A stretch of 64,000 nucleotides of DNA from Orobanche coerulescens (GCA_033398695.1 CM065804.1:39385501-39449500); one strand, 5' to 3'. Positions 1-11,425 are shown, counted from the stretch's first letter. Numbers and translations are program-made. The notes: a model not told the origin generated them from the sequence alone.

Positions 1-269
1 GGAGAGAAAGAGCAAAGGCTGCCTGCATCGAGCTCCCTGATCGCTGACGATCGATCGCATCCAAATCCGTCGTCCAGGCCTTCGGCAGAGAGGAAACGGC
101 CCGATTGACATATAACGGAACGTCACAGGTGTGGCGAGGAGATCGGCTCGCTAAGAAGTCCACCACCATCGGCGGGCAGGTCGGATCAGCTCTACGGACC
201 CTGCATCAGAACGACAAGAGTTAGCACATCTCCAACGCAAATGACAAAGTTCGACTCAATGAACAATGT

Positions 270-1921
270 CTACCTCTCAGCCCTCTCGGGGTCGCGACCG
301 AAATACGGCTTCCCCCGAGGGGTCTCAGCGTCGGCAATCTCCATCTCCCGCAAGAAAGCTGCGGAAGGAGTAGGCTCGTTCTCCGGGGGAATAATGGTGA
401 TCGGAGGCACGACGATCGGCACCTCACCGGCAGGGGCAGAAACCGGAGTCTCTTCCGGCCTCGACCACTTGCGATTCGTTCGAAGCCCCTCCTCAGGAGC
501 TTCCTCCTCAGCCACGATCATCTCCATGCGTGGCTCCACCTCCGGGATGATAGGCAACGCAACAGGTGGAGCCCGAGACGACTTCTTGTGGCGGAGACGG
601 CCCAAAACTCCAGGATTCGACATGGCGATCTCCGGTAGGGGCTCCAAAAAGCGAGGGAAGCGAACCTCTATAGTTAAGACGATCGATCAACAGTCAGATA
701 TTTTCCTCAAGTAAGGCGATCGCCAAGAAAGTGAAGGTCGCAGAAACTCATACATGGTACCGAGAGATGTCTCGGGAAACGGAATAGCCGAGCCGACAAC
801 CAATGACTCTCCTTGTTGATACGGATAGCGTCAAGGTCGTCGTCCGAAAAGATCCATATCTGCTCCCAGACAACCAAGAAATCAAAGGGCAGCGCCTCGA
901 TCGCCGGAATATGAAAACCTGCAAAAACGAAATCAAATTAGATCAGTTCAGAACACATCCGAACGAAGGGAGAGTCTAAACCCTTACCGGGATTCCTCTC
1001 CCGAAACTCAGTGGGGATCTCCAGCTGGCCCGTAGGATTGTCGCTCGCAGAAGCCCTCCACCCGCCGGTAACCCAAAACCACTTTGTCGGGTCGCCCCGC
1101 GCCTTATTCGGGATTCCGAGGATCACCCGACTAGATCGGCCCTGAATTTGGTGACCTTCGACCGACCCTTTCTGATCCGTCAGTTTGAACAAGTGGTTCA
1201 TCTCCGACGGCGAAGGGAGGCAGTACAGGTGGTGACCGCAGAACAGAGTTAGAGTACAAATTATCTGGAGCCAAGCGTTCGGCGTCAGCTGGAGTGGCGC
1301 CACGTTCCAAGCGGCCAGTAGGTGGGAGACAGCAAAAGATAGAGGGAAACGCAGCCCAACCTCCATAATCGCCTCGTTCACGGCGACCATACCCATCGGG
1401 GGTTGGTTGGCTCGCTCATTCTCCGCCGGATCAAATATATCCACATCGGAAGGAATGTGAAACCTCGTCCTCCAGACGGCCAGGTCTTTCCTGGTCGCCG
1501 AACTCCTGATTTGGCCAAGAGACCACAAAGATCGCTGTGCAGCCCGAAACTGCGACCGTTTAGCAAGCTGGTAGGGATGAGCGATCGAGTAATCCCGGAA
1601 ATCGAATCTTGGAGACGGACCGGCCAACTTCTCCATAATCTCACCAAAAGCCAGATAGGCCCGGCCGAAAGCACTGTGCTGCTCCCAGTGGGCCCTAATC
1701 GCCAGATCTCTCTCCATCTGCGATCGTCTGTGTTCAACGGCCTCCTCCTCAGCGACGTCGGCTTCATTAAACAAAGCCTCGATTCCAGCAGGGTCAATTC
1801 TGGCCCGGAGAGCCTTAGCGGCCGTCTCCAGATGAAAGTCGGAAGAGAATCCTCCTCGGACAGTCGATGTCCCGGCGGCGGAACTGGTGCCCACTCCATG
1901 TGATGATGATGTTCCAGCCAT
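270..1921 (-). CDS. Antisense, intron-containing gene of the Tat-like element (gypsy-type putative transposase-like protein)
   Basis: Exon 1 is 1921-988 on the minus strand. The start is the ATG in the context GAGAATGGCT, preferred over an ATG six bases upstream. It is followed by a 69-nt intron (987-919; GTAAGG donor, TTTTTGCAG acceptor) and an exon 2 from 918. A further open stretch ending at 270 has the acidic, proline-rich composition expected of a C-terminus and probably joins through a second intron at roughly 755-680, which I cannot fix. Exon 1 encodes a Ser/Thr/Gly-rich start, a charged Glu/Arg helix (about residues 30-75), and a hydrophobic block near residues 180-235 with the motif LTPNAW and GHHLYCLPSPSEMN. 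This resembles the plant 'putative gypsy-type transposase' domain found in antisense ORFs of Tat elements. The function is unknown. The resemblance is from memory of the family, not from a search. Confidence 0.6.
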
Positions 1922-2074
1922 TCTCAAAGAAAGAAAGGAGAAAAGGATTTTTTCTTACCCAAAGATGGAATCGATCGACGATCGGCAGTCGAATCTCTCA
2001 GAAATGTTCTTCAGCAAAGTCATTCTTTCTCCAGTGATAAAGCGCGTAAGAGTTTTGACGCTGTGTCCTTGCGT

Positions 2075-2085
2075 CCTTTTATAGG
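2075..2085 (-). promoter_or_regulatory. TATA box of the antisense gene
   Basis: Reading the minus strand, CCTATAAAAGG lies about 155 bases upstream of the ATG at 1921, a normal plant core-promoter distance. The 5' leader between them contains a possible GTAAGA donor near 1960 and a TTTCTTTGAG acceptor just before the ATG, so a leader intron is possible. Confidence 0.6.
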
Positions 2086-2430
2086 AGGTGGCAAGGACTC
2101 CTGTTCAATTAAGAAGGATCTCAGGGGTCGGAAGTGCAACCGTCGCATTTATTGACTCCCTTGAGACCCGCGTACGTGTCTTTTCAAGGACGCGTCAGAC
2201 GAGGAGTCATAAATGACCGTTGATATCCTCCAACAGGAATCCGACATGTGCGCGGAGACTTTTCCGCATCCGCAGCCATTTCCCGCTCTTTTCAGCGACC
2301 TATCAGGTCGTCCAAATTCAGAATCAATCAGCTCAAAGACGATCGCCAGTTCAGTAAAATGCAAAGACACTCGCCATAATTCAGCGATCGCCAGTAGAAC
2401 CACCTCACCCCACGTTTCCAACGTAGGAGC

Positions 2431-2445
2431 GAGCTGGGGGGAAAT
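2431..2445 (+). other. Polypurine tract of the Tat-like element
   Basis: GAGCTGGGGGGAAAT sits directly before the TGTTG start of the LTR. The purines are on the plus strand, which fixes the element's orientation as + and shows that the gene at 270-1921 is antisense. Confidence 0.65.
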
Positions 2446-2471
2446 TGTTGTGTCAAGATTTATCCACCTCG

Positions 2472-2958
2472 ACAGGCGATCGACTATAAGGCCGAACGAC
2501 CGAGTACACAACCAGTCAAGCTACGGCGAATTCGCCTAAAGCGAAGATACCAGACCACCTTCGGGCATCTAGCGATCGACTCCCAAGGCGATCGCCATTT
2601 GGTACCTAGCGATCGACTCTGATGCCCGTCAAAGGACGACCGTCCTACGCCCCGAACAGAAACCATCGTCCGTCAAAGTCCACGAAGACTGAGTCTCAAA
2701 GCAGCTCCCATGTGCGGATCACCGACAGCCGCCGCGATTACCGGATCTTTGACCACAGCCTGACACCACCTTATCACCTACCGACAAGCCCGCCGAAAGG
2801 TACAAGGTGGGGCCGCCCGTGACAGCGACTCGGATGCGTGCATGCTTCTCATTGGACCGCACAGTTGACTGCCAGCAACTCCTGCAGACTTTAGAGGGAT
2901 AAGCCCATGTGCTAAAAGACGATCGCCCACTTATTATAATACAGCAAAGGCGATCGCC
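2472..2958 (+). repeat. GGCGATCGCC palindrome cluster in Tat-like LTR U3
   Basis: Perfect GGCGATCGCC at 2587-2596 and 2949-2958, near-copies (GCGATCGA, ACGATCGC) at about 2472, 2571, 2606 and 2918, and a related perfect palindrome GGCGAATTCGCC at 2525-2536 all lie upstream of the TATA box. More copies occur at about 717, 2340 and 2389, outside the LTR. Confidence 0.7.
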
Positions 2959-2974
2959 CAGCAGGTCAAAGTGC

Positions 2975-2983
2975 TATATATAG
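2975..2983 (+). promoter_or_regulatory. TATA box of the Tat-like LTR
   Basis: TATATATAG is followed by GAACCCCC and a C/T-rich leader, typical of the start of R in plant LTRs. The last GGCGATCGCC palindrome ends 16 bases upstream. Confidence 0.65.
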
Positions 2984-3570
2984 AGAACCCCCTTCTACTG
3001 GAAAAAGGTTCCGTATTCAGTTCACGAATTCTTCATTTGGTTCAAGCATTCTCCATTAAGTTCAGATAAAATACATACAAACATACATAATCTCAGGCTC
3101 CCGGCTTCCTCACCGAAATCTACCTTAGGATTTCTCTCTCAGCACCTCTCAACCAGAAGACGGTCGGCAGAGGCAAGAAGTCTCCACAGGTCAGATTCAC
3201 AAGCCCCGGAGCTCAAACCAACAGCTTATACACGCCGTCAGAGACGATCGATCTCTCACCGCCGTCACAGCTCATCAACGTTGTTACAAGAACTCACAGA
3301 GCATCACATCTGGTTCTTCCGGCAATCTACACGCTCACAAGCTTAGATAACTAAAATCGTTACACTCATTGTAATAGTATTCTAACATTAATACTTGTAT
3401 CCCCGAATATTCGTATTAATAACATCTCGCGAGAGCATTCAAGCCCGGGACTAACAACCCCAGCAAGTCTTGTGTTATTTATTCTCTCCCACGGAAGTGT
3501 TCTCGCACTTTGTTTGCTATCCCTCCATTCCATAAATATCTATCTCCGGATAATATTTTGGGTAGCAACA

Positions 3571-5033
3571 TACTCGCACTCAACATTTCCACGGATTAAC
3601 TACCACATCCGTATAATGACATGAAATAGTACGATCAAATCATATTATGCAGTCACAACACTTAAGTGTACAACCAAGATTTTCTAGCAAGGATGGTAAC
3701 AGTCAACAACACGTCAGCGATACCCATACAGGATGACTAACCGAGTGCGACATTACTGATAAAATAGTTAAAATTCACAGTCGTCACTGGTGGACCATAC
3801 GACTATATCTACTGAAATCAATTGATTGGTAGAGGGCGCGGATACAACTATAACAACAAGGTTATCACCGCGACAGTCAAAATCTTACGGTCGTAACAAC
3901 ACGTTGTTTACGACCGTAACATCCATGATCTTACGGACATAACATCTATGAGCTTATGGTCGTAATGGGAAACAAATTACGTCCGTAATCACTAGCTGCA
4001 AGACAGCAGGAGTGTCCTAGCAGCCCCGACACGGCTCAAAAGATTAAGGATCAATTCCTGATAATGTATCCCGACCTATAGAAAACACTATAACATTCTC
4101 CGGCAGGTATAACAGCGTAACAAACTTGTCGTAACGACTTAGTCCCAACACACAAACACATAACATTTAAATTCCGAAAATTAGAGTCGTTTTGCAAGAA
4201 CAGAAAATTTCCAAAGATCCTTTCGATCGCAATAAAAATGACGGTGGTATTTTGCAATGTCCGAACTATTTTAAAACACATTTTCCATATACCGATTGAT
4301 GGTGCTATTTGAAAATACATGACCAACTTGTCACAATTCAACCGATTTCAAAATCCAGACAAACCGTTGTTTAACCGCACTATCAAAATATTTTCAAAAA
4401 TTTTTGATTTCCACAAAAATGCTCAAACCAGTAGAGTCTTTCAGGAAAAACGTTTTCAAACCTACCCGCAGCGGGCATAATTACAACAATCCAAAATAGT
4501 TGAACTTAAAACCACATGATCAAATGGCAACCAGGGTCACCAATTCAATCAAATGCTCTAGTGGCACCAAGTTTAAGCACAAAAACAAAATCATTCATCG
4601 GAGTTTCTCACAAACTCTATCGTCGATACCTTTATAAAACCCATCAAGGTTTATAATTTTCACCCCATACCACCCCAGACGGTGGTTAGAAAGTAAAACA
4701 ACAATACGCCTAGTTTTATACATATACTGTGTGCCACAAGTATTAAATACAAATATATTACACAACACCGTGCAAATAAATTATGCACCGCAATTAACTC
4801 ACTTAGATAAAATCATGACACACAGGTACCTCGCATAAAAGAGGAGACTTACGTCCACAGGCCGCACGGAGATGATGGTCGACCACGATAGTAATCTCAT
4901 CCGACAACAGATCCGACACATTGTGACTACGCACAACTCAACTTGTCACCCGGCATCTCGAATGACAAAACCACACAATACTCGAAAAATCACGACTCGA
5001 CTTGACCCGACAGCCTAGGTTTCCGCAACCTAA
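3571..5033 (-). other. Non-coding leader of element A
   Basis: I see no open gag-like frame here on either strand. It holds a small group of TTACG-type palindromes (3886-3990), and its right third is alignable by eye to the leader of element B at 53290-53500. Confidence 0.55.
3886..3990. repeat. TTACGGTCGTAA-type palindrome group outside an LTR
   Basis: At least four imperfect palindromes (TTACGGTCGTAAC, TTACGACCGTAAC, TTATGGTCGTAAT, TTACGTCCGTAAT) lie within about 100 bases. They resemble the LTR array of element A but are in its internal region. Confidence 0.65.
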
Positions 5034-5045
5034 GCTCTGATCCCA
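5034..5045 (-). other. Primer-binding site of element A
   Basis: On the minus strand TGGGATCAGAGC follows the LTR end after four bases. It differs by one base from TGGTATCAGAGC, the plant initiator tRNA-Met complement. Confidence 0.75.
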
Positions 5046-5411
5046 TAAATGTAACACCCCCAAAACTATATGGGAATATTACACACCGTAGACCCCTTTT
5101 CACGAGGATCTACCAGGCTATACCTTACAAAACGACCAAATGCTTGCCCGACCAGGGTCAAACAATAAAATAATACAGACCGTTAAGGTCACTTACACGT
5201 GAATACACAAACCGATGAGGTCACACAACTCAATCAACAAAACTGACTTATACAACATTACCCACACAGGGGTCGAAACACAATACAACAGAAGACTGAA
5301 ATCAACTCTAACAATATAACCAAACTCTACCAACTCTAAACTATTGATTAGTATCGTAGCTCATCACTTCCCGTGCCAATCCTGTGACTGCTACTCTGAA
5401 CCTACAAGCAC

Positions 5412-6784
5412 CTGGACACAAAACAAACATCCACCCCCGATTACTCGGGGGTTAGCAAAATTCCACTATTTTGCTCGTGCAAGTATAATACGATACGAAA
5501 TGCAACAAGTAAATAGTAACCACGAATTTACTATGGATATCAACTAACAAAATGTTCCCGAGAAGATTTATAATTTCAGAAATGAACAAGAAGTATTTGA
5601 AAAGGATCTCATTAGCTCGGGGATTTTTAAAATAAAAACTCTTGTAGACCTCAAGTCCCAATTTACAAAACCTTTTCGAAAACGTTAGGGCCTCAGCCCG
5701 ATTCTCATTTCAAAACACACTAGATAAGATACCATTTTGAGTCCGTGACCCAACTTCAAAACGTTATACAAGTAATCACTGATATACAATCACCGTTCGT
5801 ACACCTCATGTACCGAACTCCGGAGGACTCGTTGGACCCTACCCGGACCATACACATTGTTCGTTCACATCATGTACCGAACACCAGAGGCCTCGTCGGA
5901 CCCTACCTGGAACATACACGTTGTTCGTACACATCATGTACCGAACTCCAGAGGCCTCATCAGACCTTACCTGGAACACACCTTATTCGTACACATCATG
6001 TACCGAACTCCAGAGGCCTCGTCAGACCTTACCTGGAACACACGCATCATCAGAACACGACCCATATGATCAGCTCAACATATCACCACAAGTAACACAC
6101 ATTATTGTCAATATGTCAAACCATTCAACAATACATCGTAATACATATTCAAATATGTAATCAAATCAACACAAAAATATCATAATCATTACGACAATTC
6201 AACTATGACCAATCACACATGACACGAACCATATGATTAACATAACTAACACGATTCCACGATATTAACCAAATGAAAACATCATCACTACCATCAATCG
6301 TTCACATTTATAAAATCATGCGAAGCATATTCACGAAGGCAAAACAATTCATCATAAATCGAACACGAAGTCTCTATCCACAAGACACAATTCGTTTAGC
6401 AAGATACTTGCCTCGATTGTCGGCGCCCGAATATTTCTACGAATACGGCACAACCCGGAAAAACCCCGAACACCTACAATCCTCCGGCAAAAAACAACAA
6501 AGATACGATTACAACGAGAATCAAAACTGAAAACAACGGAAATCTCATCAAACTATCGAAAGGAAACTCATAGGGGCATTTAATCGAACACTAAATGTTC
6601 AATAATTCCCAAGAACACTCGAATCGTCAATCGAGTTAAACAAACTCGATATATGGATATACAATCCATAGAACACGATTAATAACATCATACTACACCA
6701 ACCGATGTATCAAAATTAGACTAGAATCGAAATCAAGAACAAATTCTCTAAAAAGTCAACTTGAAGGAAAATCAAGAAATATAC
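5412..6784 (-). other. Predicted leader intron inside LTR A (1373 nt)
   Basis: In sense the donor is GAATCAAG|GTATAT at 6784. The acceptor is TTTTGTGTCCAG|GTGC at 5412, preceded by GCTAAC and a CCCCCGA/TCGGGGG hairpin at 5434-5456. The same donor and acceptor contexts occur in B, C and D. Confidence 0.55.
5794..6045 (-). repeat. Four-copy tandem repeat (62-65 bp unit) in LTR A
   Basis: Units begin near 5794, 5859, 5923 and 5985. Each contains TCATGTACCGAACTCC, a CAGAGGCCTC block and a GGACCCTACCTGGA block. Confidence 0.85.
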
Positions 6785-6955
6785 CTTGATTCGACGAAGA
6801 ACACGAATTGGATGATGATATAATCAACAAGAATTTTCAAAAACGCCTAGAAATCGAGTGGAATCGACCAAAAACTCCACTCCCCGACTTTTCCCGCCGC
6901 CAGCCGCCACCCGGGTGAAGAAATGGTGTAAAAATGCGGTCTGGCCCGTCCCTGG

Positions 6956-6966
6956 CCTATATGTGG
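6956..6966 (-). promoter_or_regulatory. TATA-like box of LTR A
   Basis: In sense CCACATATAGG lies just downstream of the palindrome array and about 170 bases upstream of the predicted splice donor. It is weaker than the boxes of B, C and D. Confidence 0.45.
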
Positions 6967-6969
6967 CCG

Positions 6970-7236
6970 ACAGGGTTACGGCCGTAACCGGCAGGGCCTT
7001 ACGGCGGTAACCGGCATTCGTCAAAATCCACCCAGCGCCTGCCGATCGCTTACGGCCGTCACCGACAGGGCCTTATGGCCGTACCTCGGCACTTACGGCC
7101 GTAACCGGCATTCGTCCGAACACTGCCTGGCACCCATACGGCCGTAACTGACAGCCCTTACGGCCATAAACGGCATTCGTCCAGCCATGTCTGCCGAGCT
7201 CGTACGGCCGTAACCGGCACCTTACGGCCGTAACTC
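6970..7236. repeat. TTACGGCCGTAA palindrome array of LTR A
   Basis: About nine perfect or one-to-two-mismatch copies of TTACGGCCGTAA(C) lie in 270 bases, irregularly spaced by roughly 17-45 bases. Most are followed by CCGGCA or CGGCA. Confidence 0.85.
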
Positions 7237-7771
7237 GGCTAGGCTAGGCCCTGCTCCAAGAAGTGCGGCCGTGACTCGACCGTGGCCACTCCGATGCCCC
7301 GGACGACCCCGAAACCCGAACCTGAATATGAATCGAAGATATGGTTTCGAAGTACTTGCAAAGACGAATCCAAGTTCTAAGAGAACACACAATTCCGACC
7401 ACCCGTAGGCTCGAAATTCGACAACGTAAAGTAATTACCCCAAACTTTGGGAAATTACGGAAATGGCCCAAAACGTCCGAAATACACGATCGAAACACCA
7501 AACCAAAGCTGGCAACATGAATAATATCATTAAATAAACTTACGAGTAACTCGAAACAACAGTTTCAGACGAGATTCGCAAGAATCAAACTCAAGTGCGG
7601 AAAAACCGCTTAAGAACACGGAACTCAACAAAACGATACCGAAACGAACTCGGATGACAAAAAGTGCAGAATTAATCATTCTCAGAATGACGATCCGGTC
7701 ATGAGCGAGTCGTCAAAATGGACTTCCGCCGAAAAAAAGATATTAACGGAAATCAAATTGCGGATATTACA

Positions 7772-10574
7772 TCCAACTCCCCTAGCGAAGAGAAAGAGAA
7801 GGGTAAGAAACCATATCCCCGCGCCTCACAGGAGTCCTGGAACTTGGCACATTTCTACTGAGCAGCATCAACCACAGCTCGTCCAGGTGAAAAATCAGCC
7901 ATAACAGACTGGGTTAAGGGGGAGGAACCAGTCAAATCTACACACACATCCCGTCCATTGTCCCAAGAGTATAACAACAAATCCGCAGGACGAAGGGGCT
8001 TGTCCTGCCCGTCGACCAAACCAACATCCACTTCCTTAGTCGCTGAAATCCCAGATCGAAAGCAGATATCCAAGAGGGTGTCACGAACCAGGTTGTGGCG
8101 ATGCTTAACCCCAACAGTACCAGAGCAGGACACGGCATGATCACCGAAGATGTTGCCATGAAAGACTCGAGAACAGGCAGAGCACGACCGAGGTACCGGA
8201 AACAGTGGAATACCTATCGGATAGCTCAGGACACTGCGATAAGTCCACCCATTCATGGTCTACCCTAATCCAGAGAGGAACTGCCCGAATCTAATCAGAA
8301 GTGTGCCCACCCTGCTGGGACTTCCATAATGCAACCTGTCGAGTGGTTAAAGAGTACTCGGATTCAGCAGTAGTGGCCAATTTCGCAAAATATATATCTG
8401 CCAATTTCTTCATAAGATTGGAAGCATCGATATCACTCGGATGGCATAGGATATCCGAACCCGTAGTCTCAGTGAACACCCTCACAGCAGCATCAAAAGA
8501 AGCTCTCGGCCCAACAATCCCAGAAGGATGAAGGAGCTTAGCCTGCAATGCAGCAGACTGCAGGCGAGACGCAAGAAAGGCATAATGAAGAACATCATCA
8601 ACAGCATAAACACCAAGCCCATCCCCCCAAGTAAAGGGGAGAGTAGCGAGCCACCATTGCCAATTGCCAAAGCCCGGACCGGCCACTCTAACAATACGTT
8701 CCAAGTTAGAACAAAGCGCCGCATCAAAAGACAACTGGTCCGTCCCAAAAACCAGAGGGGGGCAAGTACACAGGGCAAAGTAGAGCTTAGAAATACTAGT
8801 ACAAGAACGGAGAAGTAGAAACTCGCACTGAGGGTCACCAATCCTCGCAACGGAGTTTATGAGCTCAATGGTCCGGGTCACTCTCTTCAACACAAACGTG
8901 CTGCTGAAAGCGGGACACATACTGACCGGGCCACCCAGGACCTTGACACCTCCGACGGGTCGAGCTATAGTAGGGGGAAGATACCAGGAAGCCGACTCCG
9001 AGGATCTTCCGTGGGCCAAAAAACCTGAGTTTTATCAACATTAAGGTGAAGACCCGACTGAGGTCCGACTTCCATAATCAACCATAGAACCTTCCCCACA
9101 ACCAAAGTATCGCCAATAATAGTTCCATCATCCAGGTACCAAGCCTGTAAACACAAATCGAAGGAGTCTTGGATCTAACACACCAAGGGATGCAAAACTA
9201 AGGCAAACAGCAAAGGGCCCAAGGGGTCTCCCTGCTGAACCCCTGAGAAGACAAAAGACTATGCTCTCCATAATACAAATGGGCAGGAGCGGAATAACAA
9301 AACTCAACCCAGCGGGAGAGAACAAGGCAATGACGATGAACTTCACGTAACATAACCCCATGGTCAACCATGTTAAAGTCATTCTGGAAGTCAACCAACA
9401 TCATGGAAAGGCCCACATCATTGCCGCGCTCCTCAAAAAACCAGTTCAAGGCATGCAGAATGGCCTCTCCTCCACCGGACACCCCGACACCAAACTGAAT
9501 ACCCTCAAAATAATCACACAATGACGGGCCAACTAAAGCAGCTCCAACCTTAGAGACAAGACGCCTCCAAACAGTGCCCACATCAATAGGACGGATTCCA
9601 TCTCCTGGTTTAACAAGCAGGGTGAGAGGAGCACTAGCAATGTACTCACCCAGTCCCTGCGGACACCGATCCTCAAGGAAAATATTAACCACCTGAGAGA
9701 TAGAGGCGATCAAATCATCAGATATAGCAACAGCATCCCCACTGAAGCAATCTAAGAGATCTTGAGCACGAAGACCATCCCGCCCACAAGAGGTGCCGCG
9801 CGGAAAACTCCTAATCATGTCCAAAACAACATCTGCAGAAACAACAAGATGAGGATGATCAGGGGGCAAAGACGACAAAACGGGGGATGGAGAAAATGGG
9901 TGCTTATCTCGCAATACCTCCAATGTATCATCAAAGTAAATAGAAACACCTGACGAAGAAAGAACCCTAACCGCAGCGGTATAATGACCATCACTAATTT
10001 TTCGCCTACACTGTAGAATATTAAGATCCTCCAAGTTGCCGACCTCGTCCCCCACAAATGAAGGAGAAACATCGGCTAAAGCCTCCCACAAAAGATGCAG
10101 GCTACCACCAAGCTCGCCCCAAGTACGAATGGCACGGGTAATACTCTCCTCCTGACGCTGACGCAATGTCGCTGATCGACACTCAAGATTGCCCATCTGG
10201 GAAAAGGTCTTAAGTATACAAGGAGGCAATACAAGCAAACTAACCCAGCAAGTGAGGTTACACGGAGAGGAAGCCACGACATCAAGAGCCCCCTTAAAAA
10301 CACGTGAAAACCCCAACCGACACTAAGGAGGAATGGATTTCACAGTGCACAAACCCTTGGATAACAGCCGATCAAGGGTAGTAATATTCAAAAGACAAGA
10401 CACAACACCATCCTCAGAAGACAAGGAAGACAAAGCATACGGACGTGACAAATCATAAAGAACATAACAACCAACACCATCACCACCATTAGGTGGCGGG
10501 ACAAAATCAGAACCTACACCATGCCGACACTTAGGACGAAAAGTATGAGTCTTAAAGCAAACCCACATAACCAA
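7772..10574 (-). pseudogene. RTE-type reverse transcriptase, frameshifted
   Basis: The product would copy element RNA at a nicked target site. From right to left it has an N-terminal piece (10574-10323), then a long open stretch (10316 to about 9240). That stretch has RT motifs including PRGTSCGRDGLRAQ, IRPIDVGTVWRRL, QFGVGVSGGGEA and a motif-A block VDFQNDFN. The QG..QGDPLGP motif is broken by a one-base deletion near 9235-9250. A TAG stop at 9175-9177 follows, then the catalytic YLDD at 9127-9138, another frame change near 9000, a thumb/connection region (9019-8291), and a C-terminal Cys/His cluster (CSACS...GDHAVSC) with VDLTGSSPL near 7930-8180. No endonuclease domain is recognisable upstream. 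The family is common in plant genomes; this copy is dead. Confidence 0.75.
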
Positions 10575-11425
10575 ATACCTATACGCTTAAACGTAAGCTC
10601 AGCGTCCGAATAAACATAAAGAGAAGTGGAAAGGGAGTGACGCGTGATAACCTGTTCGTCCCCAGAAACAAAGCTCCTTACCTTTCGTTCTTTTCTCCTC
10701 TATGAGTGTATCTCATCAGCTCGTAATCAGCATAGTCCATGCTATCATCTTGCCTTCCCTTGAAGGTTGTTTAGCTACAATTTTTAGACTACTTTCCCGT
10801 GTCAGATGACCAAACCAATCCTGCTAGCCTAAGGCGCTTTGAGCCCTTCTAACCAAAAGGAAACCAATGAAAAGATACAATGCCAATCATGAAGATGTGT
10901 AAGCAGGGAGGTGCGAACAAGGCCGTGGCCTCTACCATTGTGACAACCAGAAAGACCCACAAAAGGACAGTGATACCGAGCAACGTCGGGTATGGAAACA
11001 TGACAACGGCACAAAATAACAAAAGGGCAGCTCTGAAGGCAGCCACAGGGGCGACGGCCAGACGCCGACCAAGGATAAAAACAATAGGGGCGCCGGCCAG
11101 ACGTCCAAATCACGGTGACCGGAGTGAAGAACAACAGGCGACTGGAGTGAAGGCAGCCGTCGCAGAGCACTGGCGCCCAAATCGCAGGGCACTGGCGGCT
11201 GAAATGCAGAGCTCGGGCCCGACGCTCAAATCACCCAAACCCTATTCATGCGGAACAAAAGCAAGCGGTCAGAAATCCCGGAGTGAAGGAAACCGTCGAC
11301 TGAGGAAGGGTTGACGGACGAGGAGGCGATCAGAAATCCCGGTGACAGGCGGCTGAGCCGGTGGTAGAACGGACGGCTGGAAGTCCCCCCTCCCCCCCAG
11401 AATCGCCCAAATCGCAGAGAACAGG
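10575..11425 (-). other. Presumed 5' region of the RTE-like element
   Basis: This stretch has no frame I can assign. On the minus strand it carries several copies of a short motif around GCGATTTGGGCG / TCCGGGATTTCTGA / CTTCACTCCGG, as expected of a repetitive leader, and then a non-coding AT-balanced stretch leading to the RT frame. Confidence 0.35.

Larger units (their letters stand above)
1..3570 (+). mobile_element. Tat-like Ty3/gypsy element, 3' part with antisense gene and 3' LTR
   Basis: This is the right-hand end of a plus-oriented LTR retrotransposon that runs off the left edge of the window. The order is a long non-pol region with a gene on the opposite strand, a purine tract (2431-2445), and an LTR starting TGTTG. 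An extra antisense ORF between pol and the 3' LTR is a known trait of the plant Tat (Ogre/Retand) lineage, which is why I assign it there. No sense-strand pol is inside the window, so the lineage call is inference. The right end is either 3570 or 3585, as both end in CAACA. The sequence to the right is the leader of element A, so this element probably inserted into A. Confidence 0.65.
2446..3570 (+). repeat. 3' LTR of the Tat-like element
   Basis: It begins TGTTGTGTC after the purine tract and ends GCAACA at 3570 (or CAACA at 3585). It contains a U3 rich in CGATCG-core palindromes, a TATA box at 2975, and an AT-rich stretch with AATAA-type signals near 3395-3420. That stretch looks like a polyadenylation region. 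The partner 5' LTR lies outside the window, so the borders rest on terminal motifs only. Confidence 0.6.
3571..7771 (-). mobile_element. Element A: LARD-like Tekay-family element, leader and 5' LTR
   Basis: This is a minus-oriented LTR element with its 5' LTR at 5050-7771, tRNA-Met-type PBS at 5034-5045, and about 1.48 kb of leader to the left. No gag appears in that leader, whereas in C and D gag starts about 240 bases from the LTR. The sequence after the PBS matches that of element B (shared blocks around CCTAGGCTGTCGGGTCAAGTCG and TGTGGACGTAAGTCTCC). A and B are therefore probably members of one gag-less family. The rest of A, including its 3' LTR, is outside the window, beyond the Tat-like insertion. 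Confidence 0.65.
5050..7771 (-). repeat. 5' LTR of element A (2722 bp)
   Basis: In plus coordinates it begins TGTAACACCC and ends GGATATTACA. In sense order (right to left) it has a conserved start shared with element B, a palindrome array, a TATA-like site, a splice donor, an AT-rich stretch, a 4-copy tandem repeat, a hairpin and an acceptor. The base beyond its right end continues an RTE reading frame that is interrupted at this point. Confidence 0.85.
7772..11425 (-). mobile_element. RTE-like non-LTR retrotransposon, broken, interrupted by element A
   Basis: This is a minus-oriented non-LTR element. Its reverse-transcriptase region occupies 10316-7772, and a 5' part without a clear frame extends to about 11425. 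The coding sequence stops in mid-domain exactly where LTR A begins at 7771, so A inserted into it and the element's 3' end should lie beyond the left of the window. The 5' border is unclear. It is placed near a (TTA)n run because the G/C-rich, repeat-bearing leader ends there. Confidence 0.65.

Noticed and set aside
241..714. 157-codon plus-strand frame and other plus-strand frames in 1-2800
   Set aside because: They overlap the antisense gene and have no recognisable domain. The minus frame has splice sites and a promoter.
5745..6160. Open frames in three registers with a repeated VHIMYRTPEASSD-type peptide
   Set aside because: They are by-products of the 62-65 bp tandem repeat in LTR A. 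The open frames follow the repeat in several registers and have no coding signature.
6970..7236. CRISPR-like array
   Set aside because: The palindromes are only 10-12 bp, irregularly spaced, inside a plant LTR; there are no repeat-spacer units or cas genes.
10880..11314. 144-codon plus-strand frame
   Set aside because: It is opposite the RTE-like element's leader, basic and repetitive, with no family resemblance.
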